Part shown: one piece after another, positions 45,491-58,358 of the stretch
Layout of the letters: each line of letters opens with the position of its first letter
How positions within the stretch are numbered: the first letter of the stretch is position 1
Assembly: GCA_027924645.1 (NCBI GenBank)
Contig: BSBN01000888.1
Location: 16,127,001 to 16,191,000 of the forward strand
DNA: 64,000 bases
Source: Cunninghamia lanceolata
Taxonomy: Eukaryota; Streptophyta; Pinopsida; Cupressales; Cupressaceae
Direction of reading: 5' to 3'
Made by a program: the position numbers and the translations under genes
Notes under the pieces: model-generated
Databases searched by the model: none
Told to the model about the DNA's origin: nothing
Seen by the model: the letters and a program-made list of their open reading frames with translations, nothing else

Positions 45491-48400
45491 CTAATGATCA
45501 TGCCTTTCTATCTAAAGTGTGCTATATGCTTTCAAATTTCATATTGACCAATATTTAATGTACTCCTTGTGTATATCCAACATAATACATATACCCTAAC
45601 CTCTAAGACATCAAACCTAGTTTTACAAGTTCTAACTTATAACCTTTGTCCATATAGTAATATTGGTTTCTTCATTTGTTCATTGACATTATTGAATGCA
45701 TAACCATGTTCAAACTCTTGTCCATGGTTAGCATTACATTTTAGCTTCCTAGAAAAACAGTTTTAAGTGTAAGATATTTTCTATCATAAGGCTATATGAG
45801 CCTAAACAATCTTGTGCTTACAAGGGCATTCCTTTGAGACATGTGATTACGAGATTGCCTTGTTGACATCTTGTCCTCAAATATATTAAGGTCTATGACC
45901 AATTTTATAATCATTTTCCTTCTTTTGTATTATCAAATTAATTGTTAGCATTCTAAACCTATAACCAAATATTAAAAAATTTATACATATATTTTTGGGA
46001 TTTAAACAATTAATTATAAAAAAATACCTCCCTCTAAAAACATATTCAATTTTTTTTATATAATTTTTATCTAATTATGACACAAACCAAAAAAATAATA
46101 TTTTTTCATAAATGTTCTGCCCTCAAAATCACTCATTACGCTCACTACCCATGTACTTTAGTCCTTTAAAATAAAGAGGAAAACATTATCTTGTTTTTTT
46201 ATCACCTGCATAGTTGACCAATTATCTATTTCAACCAAGCTATGCTTGAAGGGTCGCATCCTATTTAAAGGATATCATTTGCTTTGGAAAGAAAAAGAAT
46301 AATAATAAAAATCTGGATAAAACAAACTAGCGATTAAATAAAAGAGGAACTTTTACCATGGAGATTTGAATCCTTAACCAAAACGTTTTAAGCGAATGGC
46401 TACGTACTCTTAAACAAGGTGCCCTTCCCTTCCCACTTAATGATTAAAAACAAATGGAAATTCGTGGGATTTCATATTATTTTTCATTTACTCTAAGGAA
46501 AAATTTAAAGGATACTATCTCCTACATGACACACTAAAAAAAAATGATTTTTTAATGACCATAGGTTTATAGGAATTAATGACCATAGGATTATAGGAAT
46601 AAAGTAAAAATAATTTATTAAAAAGAATTCAAATTAAAACAAAACATAGGTGACCTTAATTAGTATTTTTTAATTATTTTTGAAAAGGAAGACCATTCAT
46701 TAAGTGGATGCGAAAAAAAAGTTAATAAGTTGGAATGTAAGATATTGAATGCATCAAACATTTTTATAGTTAAGGGACTCAGGAAGAAACACATAGATGA
46801 ATTCCTATGTAAATAAATAATAATGGGTTAGATTTAATGCCACCTAATTTTAGGAATTCATAATAACAGATCGATCATAATAGAAAAGATGATTTGATGA
46901 GAGAGTCATGTGGATCATCCTTTCTTTACTAGTCTTGTTATATATTGGTCGAACCAAGTTAGTGTTGACCTCTTATTGTTAGAATAGGTACCTACATGAT
47001 GGCTCTAAGTGTTGGTGTTAGATGTGGCTTATGGGGGGTCATGTCCAATCCAATTGTTCCTAGCAACTTACATGTAGCTCAATAAACTTAATTGTGTTGA
47101 TTCATTTATGAGGAAAGGTTAAGGGCTAGTCTTTCCGAATAAATCATGATGTTAGGTGTGTCGTTCCTTCTCCCATGGTCTAGTTGTAATGTATTTAAAT
47201 GTGTAGATCTGAGTTATGACACATAGGATATAAGCATGTACCACAATATTGTCTTCTTAGTCACCTCTCTATTATAAATAAGATGTCTTCTTAATCACTT
47301 TTGTATCATAGAATTAAGGCTTAAGGCACAAGAATTCCTTAAGAGAGTCATGTTTAACTTGTTCCATTTGAAATAAAACTTAAAAGTTAACATTTATCAA
47401 GAAAAATACCTCTTGTATTGTGACAAATTTGTATCTACACTCACAATGTTAACCTCACTTGAGATCTATACATATTATAACCATTCACGATGATGCCCTA
47501 CTAGGTGTTACTTATGGCTCTTCTATAGTTTGAGTGGGTCTGTCAACTTAATAAAATTATAGTTCTAAAGGGGTGCATCCTTATCCAAGTAGTTGTGGGA
47601 ATGACTTCTAATCATAGGTAAATTAGTAAATTATAAATAGTCCAATGTTATAATCTTAATATTCATTCCTGATTCATAATATGATTTTGTAATAGTATAA
47701 TATAAGTTTAAAACTTGCACATGTATCCAATTATTGGGCTAAATATATGGTATAAGTATTTGAACCCAAGATTGTTTACAACCACCTGACTTCAAATTGT
47801 TGTGTTACCATTGATGTTTTATGTAATAGCCATGCATATAATGTAAAAACTAATATAAACATGAATAATATATTGCATATCTTATTTCATATCTTAATAA
47901 TGCAAAAGATTTTTTCAAACTTTGGAAACCAAGATTGCATACATCTAGCTTTGGTCTTGACTAAGTGGTTTGTTGAAAATAGTATGTTGAAACATGATTG
48001 TTGTTTGAAAAATGATTGTTGTTGTATACATCTAACTTTTTTTTTTGTGATATACAAGTTCCTCAAGAAGTTTTTTTGAAAAGAGCTAGTTTATGTAATG
48101 TTTAAATCATCAACATGTTTTATATTTTATAGAAAATTTTTATTGAACTCATTGTTGTGAGTAAAAATCTAATCATCTTACACATCCTAGGCACATGGAT
48201 ATTTAACCAGAATTCCTATGAGCTTACTATATAAGATTAAAATATAACCCCAAGGAAAGGCACAAGATGAAACAAATCCATGATCATAGTTACTATAATT
48301 TAAAGACTCCAAGGCCATAGAGATATTGGTAACCTATCTTCTGAAATATTGAGTTTTTAAACATTGTTTGGGGATCTGTGTTTGGAAAATCAATCAAAAG

Positions 48401-49266
48401 ACCTTAAATTATGTCTTTAATTATTTTAGGTAGTCATAATTAGATGGTTGTGAGATTAATCAGGATGGAAAAGATGAAGAAAGATACCCAATTAACCTAA
48501 TTGCTTAAAGGAAATAATAGACCTAGTGTTTCTCTATGAAGTACTTTATGATGGTAATAGTTGTTGATGTTTTGTTGCTTAAGTTGCCTTGCGAGATTGT
48601 TTTGTTACATCTTTGTTTTATTGTACTTCGTTATTGGAATTGATCAACCCAATAACCTTGTACATGTTTTGATGTATTTGTTGCTATCCAATTGTATTTG
48701 GTATATGAAAAGAGGATATTCATGTAGTCTGGAATGCATGAATATCATCTTTGAATGTATTATGATTATATAATACTCAGTGATGAGTGACTACATAGTA
48801 TGGGATATGCATGTCATTCACTAGGTAAGTACTATGTGATTACATGATAATACTTTTGTTTATTTATGTTGAAGTGACACATACAACATTAAAATATTTG
48901 TATTAAAGATAAGGTTACACATTAATGACCAAATTTAAAGGATTATTTGACAGGAGATTAATTGTATACACTTACATATTAGATTCTCAAGTACAAATTC
49001 TTGAACCCTTTCATGTGAAAATGTACTTATAGTTCTAATCTTGTTATTGATTAACAAAATACTTCTATGTGATCTCATTTTGGTTTCAATTAAAGTAGCA
49101 GAGTTATTGAAAAGATCTACTTTTTTTAGAAATATAACTATAGATGAAGTTAAAATGAAATAGATTCATTGGGATAATGATAGTGTTACATCCACACTTG
49201 ACTAATCAAGTTTGGTGAATTATGTTGTAGATTCAACTTGAGCTACTGAGGACAACATCTAATTAT
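45491..49266. other. E7 non-coding interior
   Basis: About 3.8 kb of AT-rich DNA, no recognisable gene, tRNA or ordered repeat. Confidence 0.6.
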
Positions 49267-49277
49267 AGGGGGAGAAT
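49267..49277 (+). other. E7 polypurine tract
   Basis: AGGGGGAGAAT directly before TGTTATGTG of the 3' LTR. Confidence 0.8.
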
Positions 49278-50327
49278 TGTTATGTGACTTTTTCCCCAAA
49301 ACAAAAAAGAAGGCTATTTTATGAACAAGACATTGAAAATATAAGAGGATAAAGTTTATTTACCCTTTATAACTGAAAGGGAGATGGAAAAATAAAGGAT
49401 ATTATGATCCTTTCATTAAAATAGAGATAAATAAAGAATAATTATGAAATCCCCTTTTAAAAGGGAGGAATTATTAAATTTATTAACTAATTGTTAATGA
49501 CAACCTATCTAAAAGGGTGTGATAGTTTAGAAACCACCCCTTAAAAGGTTATATAAGGCATGTGTGTGAGACTTGGAATGGGCAAGGGAGAGATCACTCA
49601 AAGAAATAAGAAGATGGAGAAATCACTCAAAGAAAAAAGAAGATAGAGAGATCACTCAAAGAAAGAAGAAGATGGAGAAAACTCAAGGAAGATAAGGAAA
49701 GAAAGGCAAGGAAGCACAAAGAAGAAGGATTATAGATTTGACATGCGGTGAGCATTAGAGAAGGGGTACACAGCATGTGTCCAACTTGGGGTACAGTGTA
49801 CACCTGAGATTGTCTTGACCAGGGCTTGTTTGTGCACTTGTGTTGAGCATGTTTTGTTGAACATGGCTCTGGAGCACTTGTGTGTGTGTGTGCTGTAAAG
49901 CACGATGAGTTCTGCATAAGAACTTGTGGGTTTTGAACAAGAACCGGATTACTCCTAGAAGTGCTCACTTGCTGAAAGGGGGTTGAGTCTATAATCTATT
50001 CTCCAGAGTGACATTTGGAAGAACTTCTAAAATCCAAAAGATACGTATCTATTTCTTTCTATGATGGAAATTAATGAAGTACTGAACTAATTATTAATAA
50101 AAGATATTGTTGGGATTTGAAGTTAATATGATTATGTGATTATGTTATCTAATTTGTTTTGTTAATGATTACTTAAGAATTCTTATTAAATTATCACATG
50201 TAATTTACATTTGTTATTATATATATTTTAACATCATTGAATATATTATTCTATCTTAACTCTAAATATTAACCATAACAAATCCGCTGCAATTAGTCAA
50301 ATACATAGGGGGAAAAGTAACGTTACA
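49278..50327 (+). repeat. E7 3' LTR
   Basis: 1,050 bp, TATA box at 49550-49558, matching 44428-45476 with scattered, mostly transitional differences. Followed by cctag (50328-50332). Confidence 0.93.
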
Positions 50328-50332
50328 CCTAG

Positions 50333-51213
50333 CCTAAGTTGTACAAGTTTGTGATTGTTGTGAGTGTGAGTGACTGAAATCACTATTTTTTTTGTCAAAA
50401 ACAACATTCAAAATATATCTTCTAACATACATAGACCACCTTTGAGCCTTAACTACCTACTTACAGACATTCAGATTTCCTTTAAAGAACAGTTAGCTAC
50501 CTTTTACTTAAACCAACTTGCCTTTGAACAACAGTTGCTCTCTTCCAGTTTAAACTAAATCACATTTGACCAATAGCATATCGCCTTTGAACCAAAACTT
50601 CTCACCTCTGGTTAACACTATAGCCTATCACTTGAATCAAAACCAGATCACTTCTGAGCTATTATTAGTTTCTTTTGGCCTTATTTGAGTCACATTTGAG
50701 CTATTACATGTTGCCTCTAGCTAAATATCAGCAAATATCAGCAAATCTTAGCAACCCATCCAAATCAATGACATTTCCAGATTGCTTAGCTTCAGCACCA
50801 GCTTTTAGACCTACCTCTGATCATTTGTAGACACATGAACTTTATCTCCTACCTTGAGCATACCAAACAATTAGACTTTGTGAACTTTCCATCCTTTCGA
50901 GACCCCACACTAGCAAACCAAACATTAAACAATCAACCCAACAACAACAAAACATCACCTTTTAGCTTTATTTAGCCCTAGAAATATCAGCAAGATAGCA
51001 ACATCAACCAACTTTTCCCTTGAGTGTGTGAGCTATCCTCTAGGGAAGTTTAACCAAGCAAACTAACAACCAAACAACAACAACAACAACTAACTAACAA
51101 ACCAAACAACTGGCAACCTAGCACAACAAACCAACAACCAAACAATCTACCAACCATCACCTTTTGGGCTCTCAACCTTGACAAGCCAAGTCCAACTTTC
51201 AACATCAACCATC
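50333..51213 (+). other. E4 5' leader, second part
   Basis: Continuation of the E4 leader after E7. It repeats ATCACTTCTGAGC/GTCACATTTGAGC words, then CAACAAAC-rich sequence up to the gag start. Confidence 0.5.
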
Positions 51214-51719
51214 ATGCCTCAAACTAGGAGCTAATATAGAGCTGAAATGGAAGCAAAATTGTGAGCTGATATAGAAGCCAAAATGCAACAATCCCAATCA
51301 ATGCCCCCTAGAGATGCGACTCAATTTACAATTGGTATGCCTTCTTACATGTTTGTGCCCAAAGGATACACGACGGGACCATCATCTTTACAACAAGTTC
51401 AACCTCCAACATTTTCTGAGACTTATGAAGGGCAATCCCAAGAGGACTTATTTGAATTTAGAGATACACACACATGGGACCAAGCCGAGAAACTCATCCT
51501 ATCTGATCTGGACCATCATTTCCTACAATCCTCAAACACATATGGTTCACATACCAATCCTTCGATGTATAATGTAAGCACACAACCTCAACAAATGGTC
51601 ATACCCAAATACATTCCACAAAAACAACCACAATATACACAATATTACACTTCACCTCCAAACCATCAACCTCCTTTGCAACAATAGCAATTATCTCAAG
51701 CAGATGTTGACCAAATTGT
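51214..51719 (+). pseudogene. E4 gag N-terminus (truncated)
   Basis: ATG 51214 begins 'MPQTRS', then TAA, 'YRAEMEAKL', then TGA, 'ADIEAKMQQSQSMPP'; both stops are C-to-T changes from CAA and CGA. The frame continues to 51687 with Gln/Pro-rich sequence ('QQVQPPTFSETYEGQ', 'YTSPPNHQPPLQQ'), typical of the region before the gag capsid domain. It stops near 51719, where E3-related sequence seems to begin. No capsid domain follows, so the truncation is real or caused by E3 insertion. Confidence 0.6.
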
Positions 51720-53503
51720 TGATGTATAAAATTGTGCAAGTTCCAACACCAACATGGGAAGTTTCAAGAATGTGAGACTTGCTACTTGAAACAACCTCCA
51801 GATTTTAAAGAAGCTGGCTCTTCCTATTTCAAATGAATTTTGAGTAAAGGGAAAAAGATAAACAAGATTATAGGTACAATAAGCAAATCTAATTTATGGC
51901 AATGTGCCTAAGTAAAAAGTACTCCTTCAATTCAATCACAGTGAATCTATTCTCAAGATATAGTTATATTAAAGAGAAGATACTGTATGATCAACATAAA
52001 TAGATATAATGAATATTATCAAAGGCTTATAACTAGATGACTTTGTAAAGACACAGATGATATCAACTAAGGCATAGAACATAGTTCTTCTTATTAATTC
52101 TAGCAACATAAAAGGCATAGAAACATGCACAGATATATTGACTTTCTTATCAAGAATAACAAAATAAAGGCAAAATGGTATAAACTAGTCCCAGTAAAGT
52201 CTCCAAATCCTCTATTAGATTTCTACTTGAAAACTTATTCCAAAAAGTAAAGATGGTCCCTATTTGATTACAAATTCTATATATTTATAATCAAAGACTA
52301 AACCCAAGATTGCTTGCAACAACCTGAATCATCAATGGCCAAACATAACTAAAGATTACTGAAAGTCATTACGTTCTTCTGAAACTATAACGACCATTCC
52401 TCTTGCGCGCTCATTGGTTGAAATAATATTATGTGGCACACTAATCTATATAAGACACGTGGCAACACCTGCGCACCTAAGGCTAAAAGAAATCTTGATA
52501 GATGGCAGCATCTGCATATACTTAGAAACTCTTTTGCTTCAAAGAAATTCACAGGAAACAACCACCTATTGCAGTCAGTAGTCTCCAAAATGATACGTGT
52601 CCTACCTCACCAAGCATTTCAAAATTGTGTCTTTATACCTAGGCACCTTCTGTTGTGACATCTATCACAACCTGCTTCACTTAGAAACTGAGACACAATA
52701 TTAATGGGACCCACTCTATTCATAACTTGTTACCCACACAAGAAAAAAAATTGGTACAGATGGTGGCACCCGCAGCAAACAAACTAACATGTGGTACAGA
52801 TGGTGGCACCCGCAGCAAACAAACTAACATGTGGCATCATCCGTGACACAGTTGAAACTAATGAAACTTTTGAAGGAACCTTCAGAAGCTGACACTTGTC
52901 ATGTTTTGCTGCAACTCTGAATTAAAATGTTTCTACTACAAGAAAATTATGAATAAAGTAACCCTTTCTCCGCTGTTGCCACATGGCACACTCCGCAAGC
53001 TTGAAACTATGTTTAAATTGTGGTCCACCATATATATGCTGATATCAATATAAATTCTAAAAAGGGACATGCAACATCATCTGCATAAAACTTAGGGCAC
53101 ATGGCAACACCTGCCAACATATAGCAAGAAAATAAATTTTTTGAGACTACTTCTGCTAGTAACACATGGTGCCTTCCGTAAGCTTGAAACAAAATGTATA
53201 AAAAGATGTTACCCAATACGTGGTGCACTCTGCAGCAAACTTGCTGCTTGTTCCATTGTTGTGGCTTTGACACTTGGCGTGACCCGCGCAGAAAAACACA
53301 AAGACACAAATAAAATAAGCCACTGTAACTTTAATCGTAACACTACCAAAATTGAAACAAAATGTAGAGTTACTCTACAGTTCTTGGTGACCATCAAGAC
53401 TTCTGAGGCTGCTCTAAAAGAACGCAAAACTGACAAAAAGATATTGTATTGAAAATAAAACTTGAATTATAGATTTTACAATGTTGTCTGATATATAGAC
53501 CAT
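51720..53503 (-). repeat. E3 3' LTR (boundaries tentative)
   Basis: Minus-strand TATA box TATATAG at about 52444-52450. A purine-rich 'gacaggggatctcagatttagaa' precedes the possible LTR start TGGTCTATATATCAG. The other end is put at TGATGTATAAAATTG (51720) because E4 gag stops there. The region is packed with imperfect repeats around ACAYGTGGC/ACATGGCAACACCTGC, including an exact 40-bp tandem duplication at 52753-52832. The second LTR is outside the window, so the ends are inferred. Confidence 0.45.
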
Positions 53504-53538
53504 TCTAAATCTGAGATCCCCTGTCTACTCTGTAAATC

Positions 53539-55240
53539 TTAAAAAGCAAAATCAAGACTAATTATATCTTTATGGGAAGATGTTTGTAAAATTTGTACCA
53601 CAGCCTTTAATTGAAATTTCAGCTGGGCCATTGGTATCAACACAGTTTCAACTTCCTTTACTGTTGATAAATCACTCAAACCTTGGAAAATTGTCTGATC
53701 ACTTTGCTTGGTCAAAAGAAGGGCCTTGATGTCATCTATCATCAAAATTGTGTTACTATATAGGAAAGGTGAAGGAAGTCCCAGTTGCACCAAATCTTCT
53801 ATGTGTTTCTTCATATTCTTTACTCCTTCCTTCACTATATCTAGGAGCTCCTAACAATTTGTGGCCGCAGAATTACAACTCAAAACCTCATTAACCTTTT
53901 TAGCAACAATCATTCTATCATCAATACCTACTGCTGATAATGTTTCATCTGTTGTGTCATACAACTTTTTCAATAAAAGCTGAGAGTCAAAAACCCTTAA
54001 TGAAACAGTAGATAAAGTAGCTTGCACAGAAGTCTCTACCTTCTCACATAGCTACTGAGCATTTAACAGAAAAGTCAAAGATGGCTTTAGCTGAATAATC
54101 TCCTTGGAGATTCTCTTCCATACTGAAATATATAGCTCTTTCACCAAATTTAGAACTCCTGCATTATGTGGTCTATCAGCCAACTCCATTGTCAGTTGTT
54201 TTATTCTTTGTTGCTCAACCATGAATTGTGCCTGAGCTACACTATTGGCATTTTGCTCACTCAATAATTTTTGTTGCAACTGTGTTGCCTCTTACAATTT
54301 TTCTTGATACTTCTTTTTTATAGTGGCTTTTTCCTGTCTTAAAATAGTCACTGCAGGCTTCTCCTATTCTAGCATAATCTTAAGAGAAGCAATCTAGGCA
54401 TGTACAACCTGATGTATCTATAAAGAAATAGTGTTCTGCAATTGTTTGTTCAAATTATCAATCTCATTTATTTTAGACTAAATCTCCCAAGTGAGATTAC
54501 TGCTATTCACTTTCTCTTGTGCCAAATCACTCTCTATCTTCTTAGACACATTCAAATAGTTTGTAGCCACAATAGTTGCAGTTTCATTCATCAGCTCAAC
54601 CTTGTCATGTGGCCTAAAAAGAGACATATCCATGGCCACATCATTCATAGCATACTCTTGAGGTTGCATTTGCTCATTCAGTTTTACCATATTTGGGGAC
54701 AAATGTGTCACTATTAATGATTATTGAATAGGGTCAAAGAGTGACCTCATGTGAGCCACAACAGGGCTTTGTTTTCCTTCTTTCTCTTCATTTTCATCCT
54801 AGCCTCTCTCACCCTTTTTGCTATGTTTGTTTGAGCTTGGAAGGTGGGAGGAGATGCAATATAACCTCCAGCAAAGGGGTGACCTTGGGGTAGGCCATAA
54901 GGAATGGCAGATAATTGTTTGCTAGGGGAAACTTGGGGTGGGGTCTGTTTGGGCACAGATGGAGAAAATAATGGCAAGGTTATGGCCTGTGAGGACATGG
55001 CCCATGCACTGGCAGTTAGGGAAGAGGTTTGTGTAAGCACAATAGAAGTGACAGGGGACATGGAAACCTATGTATTTGGGATTGCCACTCCTAAATGAGA
55101 AGAAAGAGACACAGGAGAGAAGAGAGAAGTACTTACTTGAGTCATGGAAGAGGTAACTGGCACTTGTTGCTTTGGTGCCAGGTGTGTGCAAGAAGTTGAG
55201 TCCACTTTTTGGCCAAGAAGTGGAAGTGTCTTCCCTGATT
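53539..55240 (-). pseudogene. E3 extra ORF, C-terminal part
   Basis: One minus-strand frame from about 54711 to 53539 has few stops and reads as long heptad-like helices: 'NEQMQPQEYAMNDVAMDM', 'SKKIESDLAQEKVNSSN', 'VEQQRIKQLTMELAD', then 'VKEGVKNMKKHIEDLVQLG', ending TAA before the purine tract. Just upstream, 'VREARMKMKRKKENK' and a Pro/Ser/Thr-rich stretch lie in another frame. This mirrors the helical C-terminus of the E2 family aORF (20269-21105), although the sequences are far apart. Coiled-coil assembly is a reasonable inference; function unknown. Confidence 0.6.
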
Positions 55241-56275
55241 TTTAGAATTTATCACATTTGACCTAAAAATTTGAAGCACTTAAATGTGGAATCTTGGAAC
55301 AAGTCACTAAATATGAAATGTAGTACTCAGAGTCTAGTTTCCAAATATGTAATTTTTTTCAATACCCAGATGATAGAAATTGATTTTGAATAGGTGTTTC
55401 TGAAAACCACTATTTAAAAGTTACTTTTTTTTTTTACTATACCATGCACGTGTACGTCATCCATATTTTGACCTAAATAATCATATTTTTCTAAATCCTT
55501 TTGGGAAAAGATTTGTAACTCACTGAAGCACGTTTTCCATTTTTTTTTTGTTAATTTTTTATTGGCCATTTTTGGTTTTTAAAAAAATTGTCATGTACAT
55601 CACGCATAAGATGACCTAAACATTTTTTTAAAAAATTTAAAAAAATTGAAAAGAATTGTCTAAAGTACATTTTTTCATACAATTTTTTTTACAATTTTTT
55701 TTTTAATAAAAAGTTATTAAAATATTAAAAAACTCTGATAATTCAAGTTTATGGACCTATTTCATCAGAAATTAATTGAAAAATAGAAAAAAAATCCAAT
55801 TGTAAAAAAAATTACATATTTGGAATCTACACTGTCTCATCTATAATGGGTTTGAATTTCATCAAAAAATTCTACAAGAAAGGCCTGTAGATATATGCCC
55901 AAAGTCACTATTTTGTTGTGATATTGATAGGACCTTCAAGTTGCAGGTCAAACCAGGTCCTAAGCCAAGGGTCAGGTTCCTAAGCTTTTTTCCCGACCCA
56001 AAACCCATTGCAAAAAATGTGTCAAAAATTCAAATATTATGAAACAGGACCCTATTTTGAAATGGGATCCTGTTTCATAAAAGGTTAATATTTTAACCTT
56101 TAATGAAACAAAATGGGATCCTGTTTTGAAACGTGATCCTATTTTAGAACAGGATCCTGTTTCAAAATGGGATCCTAATGCAAAACATGATCCTGTTTCA
56201 TAAAAAGTGGGATCCCGTTTCATAAAAAGCGGGATCTCATTTTGGTTTACCCGATTTCAGGTTTTTTTCTAATTC
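55241..56275. other. AT-rich stretch with GGATCC minisatellite inside the E3 extra ORF
   Basis: Coding features stop on both sides. 55240-55960 is poly-T/poly-A rich. 56041-56245 holds about nine units around GGGATCCTGTTTCATAAAA/TTTTGAAAC. It may be an insertion into the ORF or an expanded repeat; I could not find terminal repeats or a target duplication. Confidence 0.45.
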
Positions 56276-58358
56276 TGAAACTTCCACCTTAAGTGGACTC
56301 ATCTTTGTGCATTTACCCTGCTGCTACTTCTTCTTCCTCTTCCTCTGGTAGGATTAATCTCCTTACTTTCAAAGGCCTCTTTATTGTTTCCTCTATTTCT
56401 TCACCTTGAATATTTACAACCACTAGTTGTTGCAAAGGGACCGTTCTGGAACTCCTAGATGCTGAAGCTGTATGGGTTTCTAGCTAAGGGATTGAGGCCA
56501 TGAAGATCTAGGATTAGCAGATGACACTTGTCCCGTTTCTTGCATTCTTGAGGGCCCCTCTGTTTCTTCCTCTATTTCTTCACCCTTCTTCTAAATTTTG
56601 CTTGTGTCTGGACTTGAGACTGGGGATGGATGCCACTCATCCTAGATTGACTCCCATGTCTCATCATTTTCAACATTCCCAAATGAATGTGTAATCTCAG
56701 AGATCTGTTGCCTATATTTCCAATAGGCTTCAATCTTTTTTGCTCTCCATTCTTTTGCTTTTAATGACGTCCTTAGACCCGTGGTCATCTTCAGCTTAGG
56801 GTCATACTCTTTCTCTTTGACATAGAAGGTTTCCCATGGCCTAGGCCCCTCTAGGGTAAATCAGTTAATTCTACATAGAGATATGGGCTATCTTCTTTTG
56901 GAGACCTCCTATCCTCCCAGAATGGGCACCCTTCATGTACCACATTGGCACGAACCTTATTATTTATTATCCAACAAGCTAGGAAACTATTTGGGTCATA
57001 TTTCCATTTATCTTCAATAATAAGACAACCAAGGGCAGCTAACTTCCTTAATAAGAGGCTCTCTGCTCCTCTAACTTCAATTGTAATGTCTCCCCTAGCC
57101 CATGGAACATCATACATCTTTTTCTTTCTTTTCTTGTGGCTGAAATCATTATCTACAAAAGATACTTGATGGGTAACCTCTAAGAATATGACCCTAGGTG
57201 TCAATACTTTAGGCAATAACATAGGCTCTCTGGTGAAACCTTGGACTCTGATTATGGTAGTATGGGCTCCAAAGAAGTAGTCATAGGGAATTGGGTAGTT
57301 GGTTATAAAACCCCTTATACTCTGTGTCATCCTATGTTCCATGGGTTTGGGACTTAATTGGCCAAAAGCGGGGGTGACAAAAAATTCCCATAACTCATAG
57401 GGGTCTGAGGTATCAGATAACACGTGTCCATGTAGACACAAGAATGGTTCTACTATAATCTGAATTTGAGTCATACATATTTAAAGGCATATGCTGTATA
57501 AAAAGACCAAAATTTTGATACAGCATAAGATGGAACAAGAATGCAGAATACCTAAATACTCACTTTGTTTTGAAGTTAACAAGCTGGTCGATCATGGCTA
57601 CAACGATTTGCTCTGAAAAATCCAGTCGATACTCCTGAGATTTATCCACAGTTTTCATTCTAAAAATGATTACCAATTGCCAGTCATGAACCGTGTTGTC
57701 CTCCTTCATTCCAAAAATGAAAGCTATCATTGAAAGGACATCCTAAACATTAGGGTTAAATTGTGCACATCTAGTGGGTAGTGTAGGTATCTGAGTATTA
57801 TCTTCATCCAAATGCATCTCTGCATTCAGAAATTTTAGTGTATTACGTAAATTTGCCCATGTGCCTTGCATTTGGCAATAGTTGGAAATGTTGCCATTCT
57901 ATCATATTGTAGGGCCAGCATGTCCCTTATGGCCTTAGGCATAATAAGAACTATGAAAGGACCCTATTGAATAGTGTTTGATGGTGCATGAAACAACTCC
58001 GCACACAATTCAATTAGCTCAAGACAAGGGTGTACATTTGGAAGCAGGAACTGTGCCAATTGAGAAGTCCATATTCTCATACCAAAAGTTTCATACTGCC
58101 CCTTGTTCGCTTGGATGAGGCACCTTTGATGTGCTCCCTCTTAGAGATTCTTGGTGTTCTTTTGAAGAGGTGTATCATATATGTCATCTGCATAGTCTTT
58201 TACCTGATCTGGGTCAATAGACAATCCTACTTCAGGAACCTTGTTCTTGGATAAGACTTCCTTGGTTGCACAGGTGCCAAAGCATATGACTTGTTCATCA
58301 ATTTATCAGTCGACTCAAAAATTCCAAGTCCCTCTTGTGGTGACCATGTCTCAGACAT
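56276..58358 (-). pseudogene. E3 extra ORF, N-terminal part (divergent homolog of the E2 aORF)
   Basis: 'MSETWSPQEGLG' at 58358 may be the start. 'FLLPNVHPCLELIELCAELF' (about 57990-58050) corresponds to 'FPYFMQTPELIIECAINYNP' of the E2 family. 'TTIIRVQGFTREPMLLPKVL', inside an intact 207-codon frame at 56851-57474, corresponds to 'FSYIRIEGFEGEPLMLPRYP'. 'KEWRAKKIEAYWKYRQQ' follows where the E2 protein has 'EDFWADCEDEAEARRRR'. Matching order and position after integrase support homology. Frame changes and stops break it between the fragments. Function unknown. Confidence 0.62.

Larger units (their letters stand above)
44428..50327 (+). mobile_element. E7: non-coding copia-type LTR element (LARD-like)
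   Basis: 5.9 kb with LTRs of 1,049 and 1,050 bp, TG...CA ends, a 5-bp cctag duplication, a tRNA-iMet primer-binding site (TGGTATCAGAGC) directly after the 5' LTR and a purine tract (atagggggagaat) before the 3' LTR. The 3.8-kb interior (45477-49277) is AT-rich and holds no gag or pol motif; its small frames (for example 47861 and 48561) look random. It is therefore a large retrotransposon derivative mobilised by another element. The TGGTATCAGAGC primer suggests copia-type, but the superfamily cannot be proved without pol. Confidence 0.92.

Noticed and set aside
53013..53452. Open frames on both strands in the E3 LTR region
   Set aside because: They overlap each other across the repeated ACATGGC units and carry no domain; best explained as LTR sequence.
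55241..56275. A MITE or DNA transposon inserted in the E3 accessory gene
   Set aside because: I could not find matching terminal inverted repeats or a duplicated target, so it is left as an unexplained gap.
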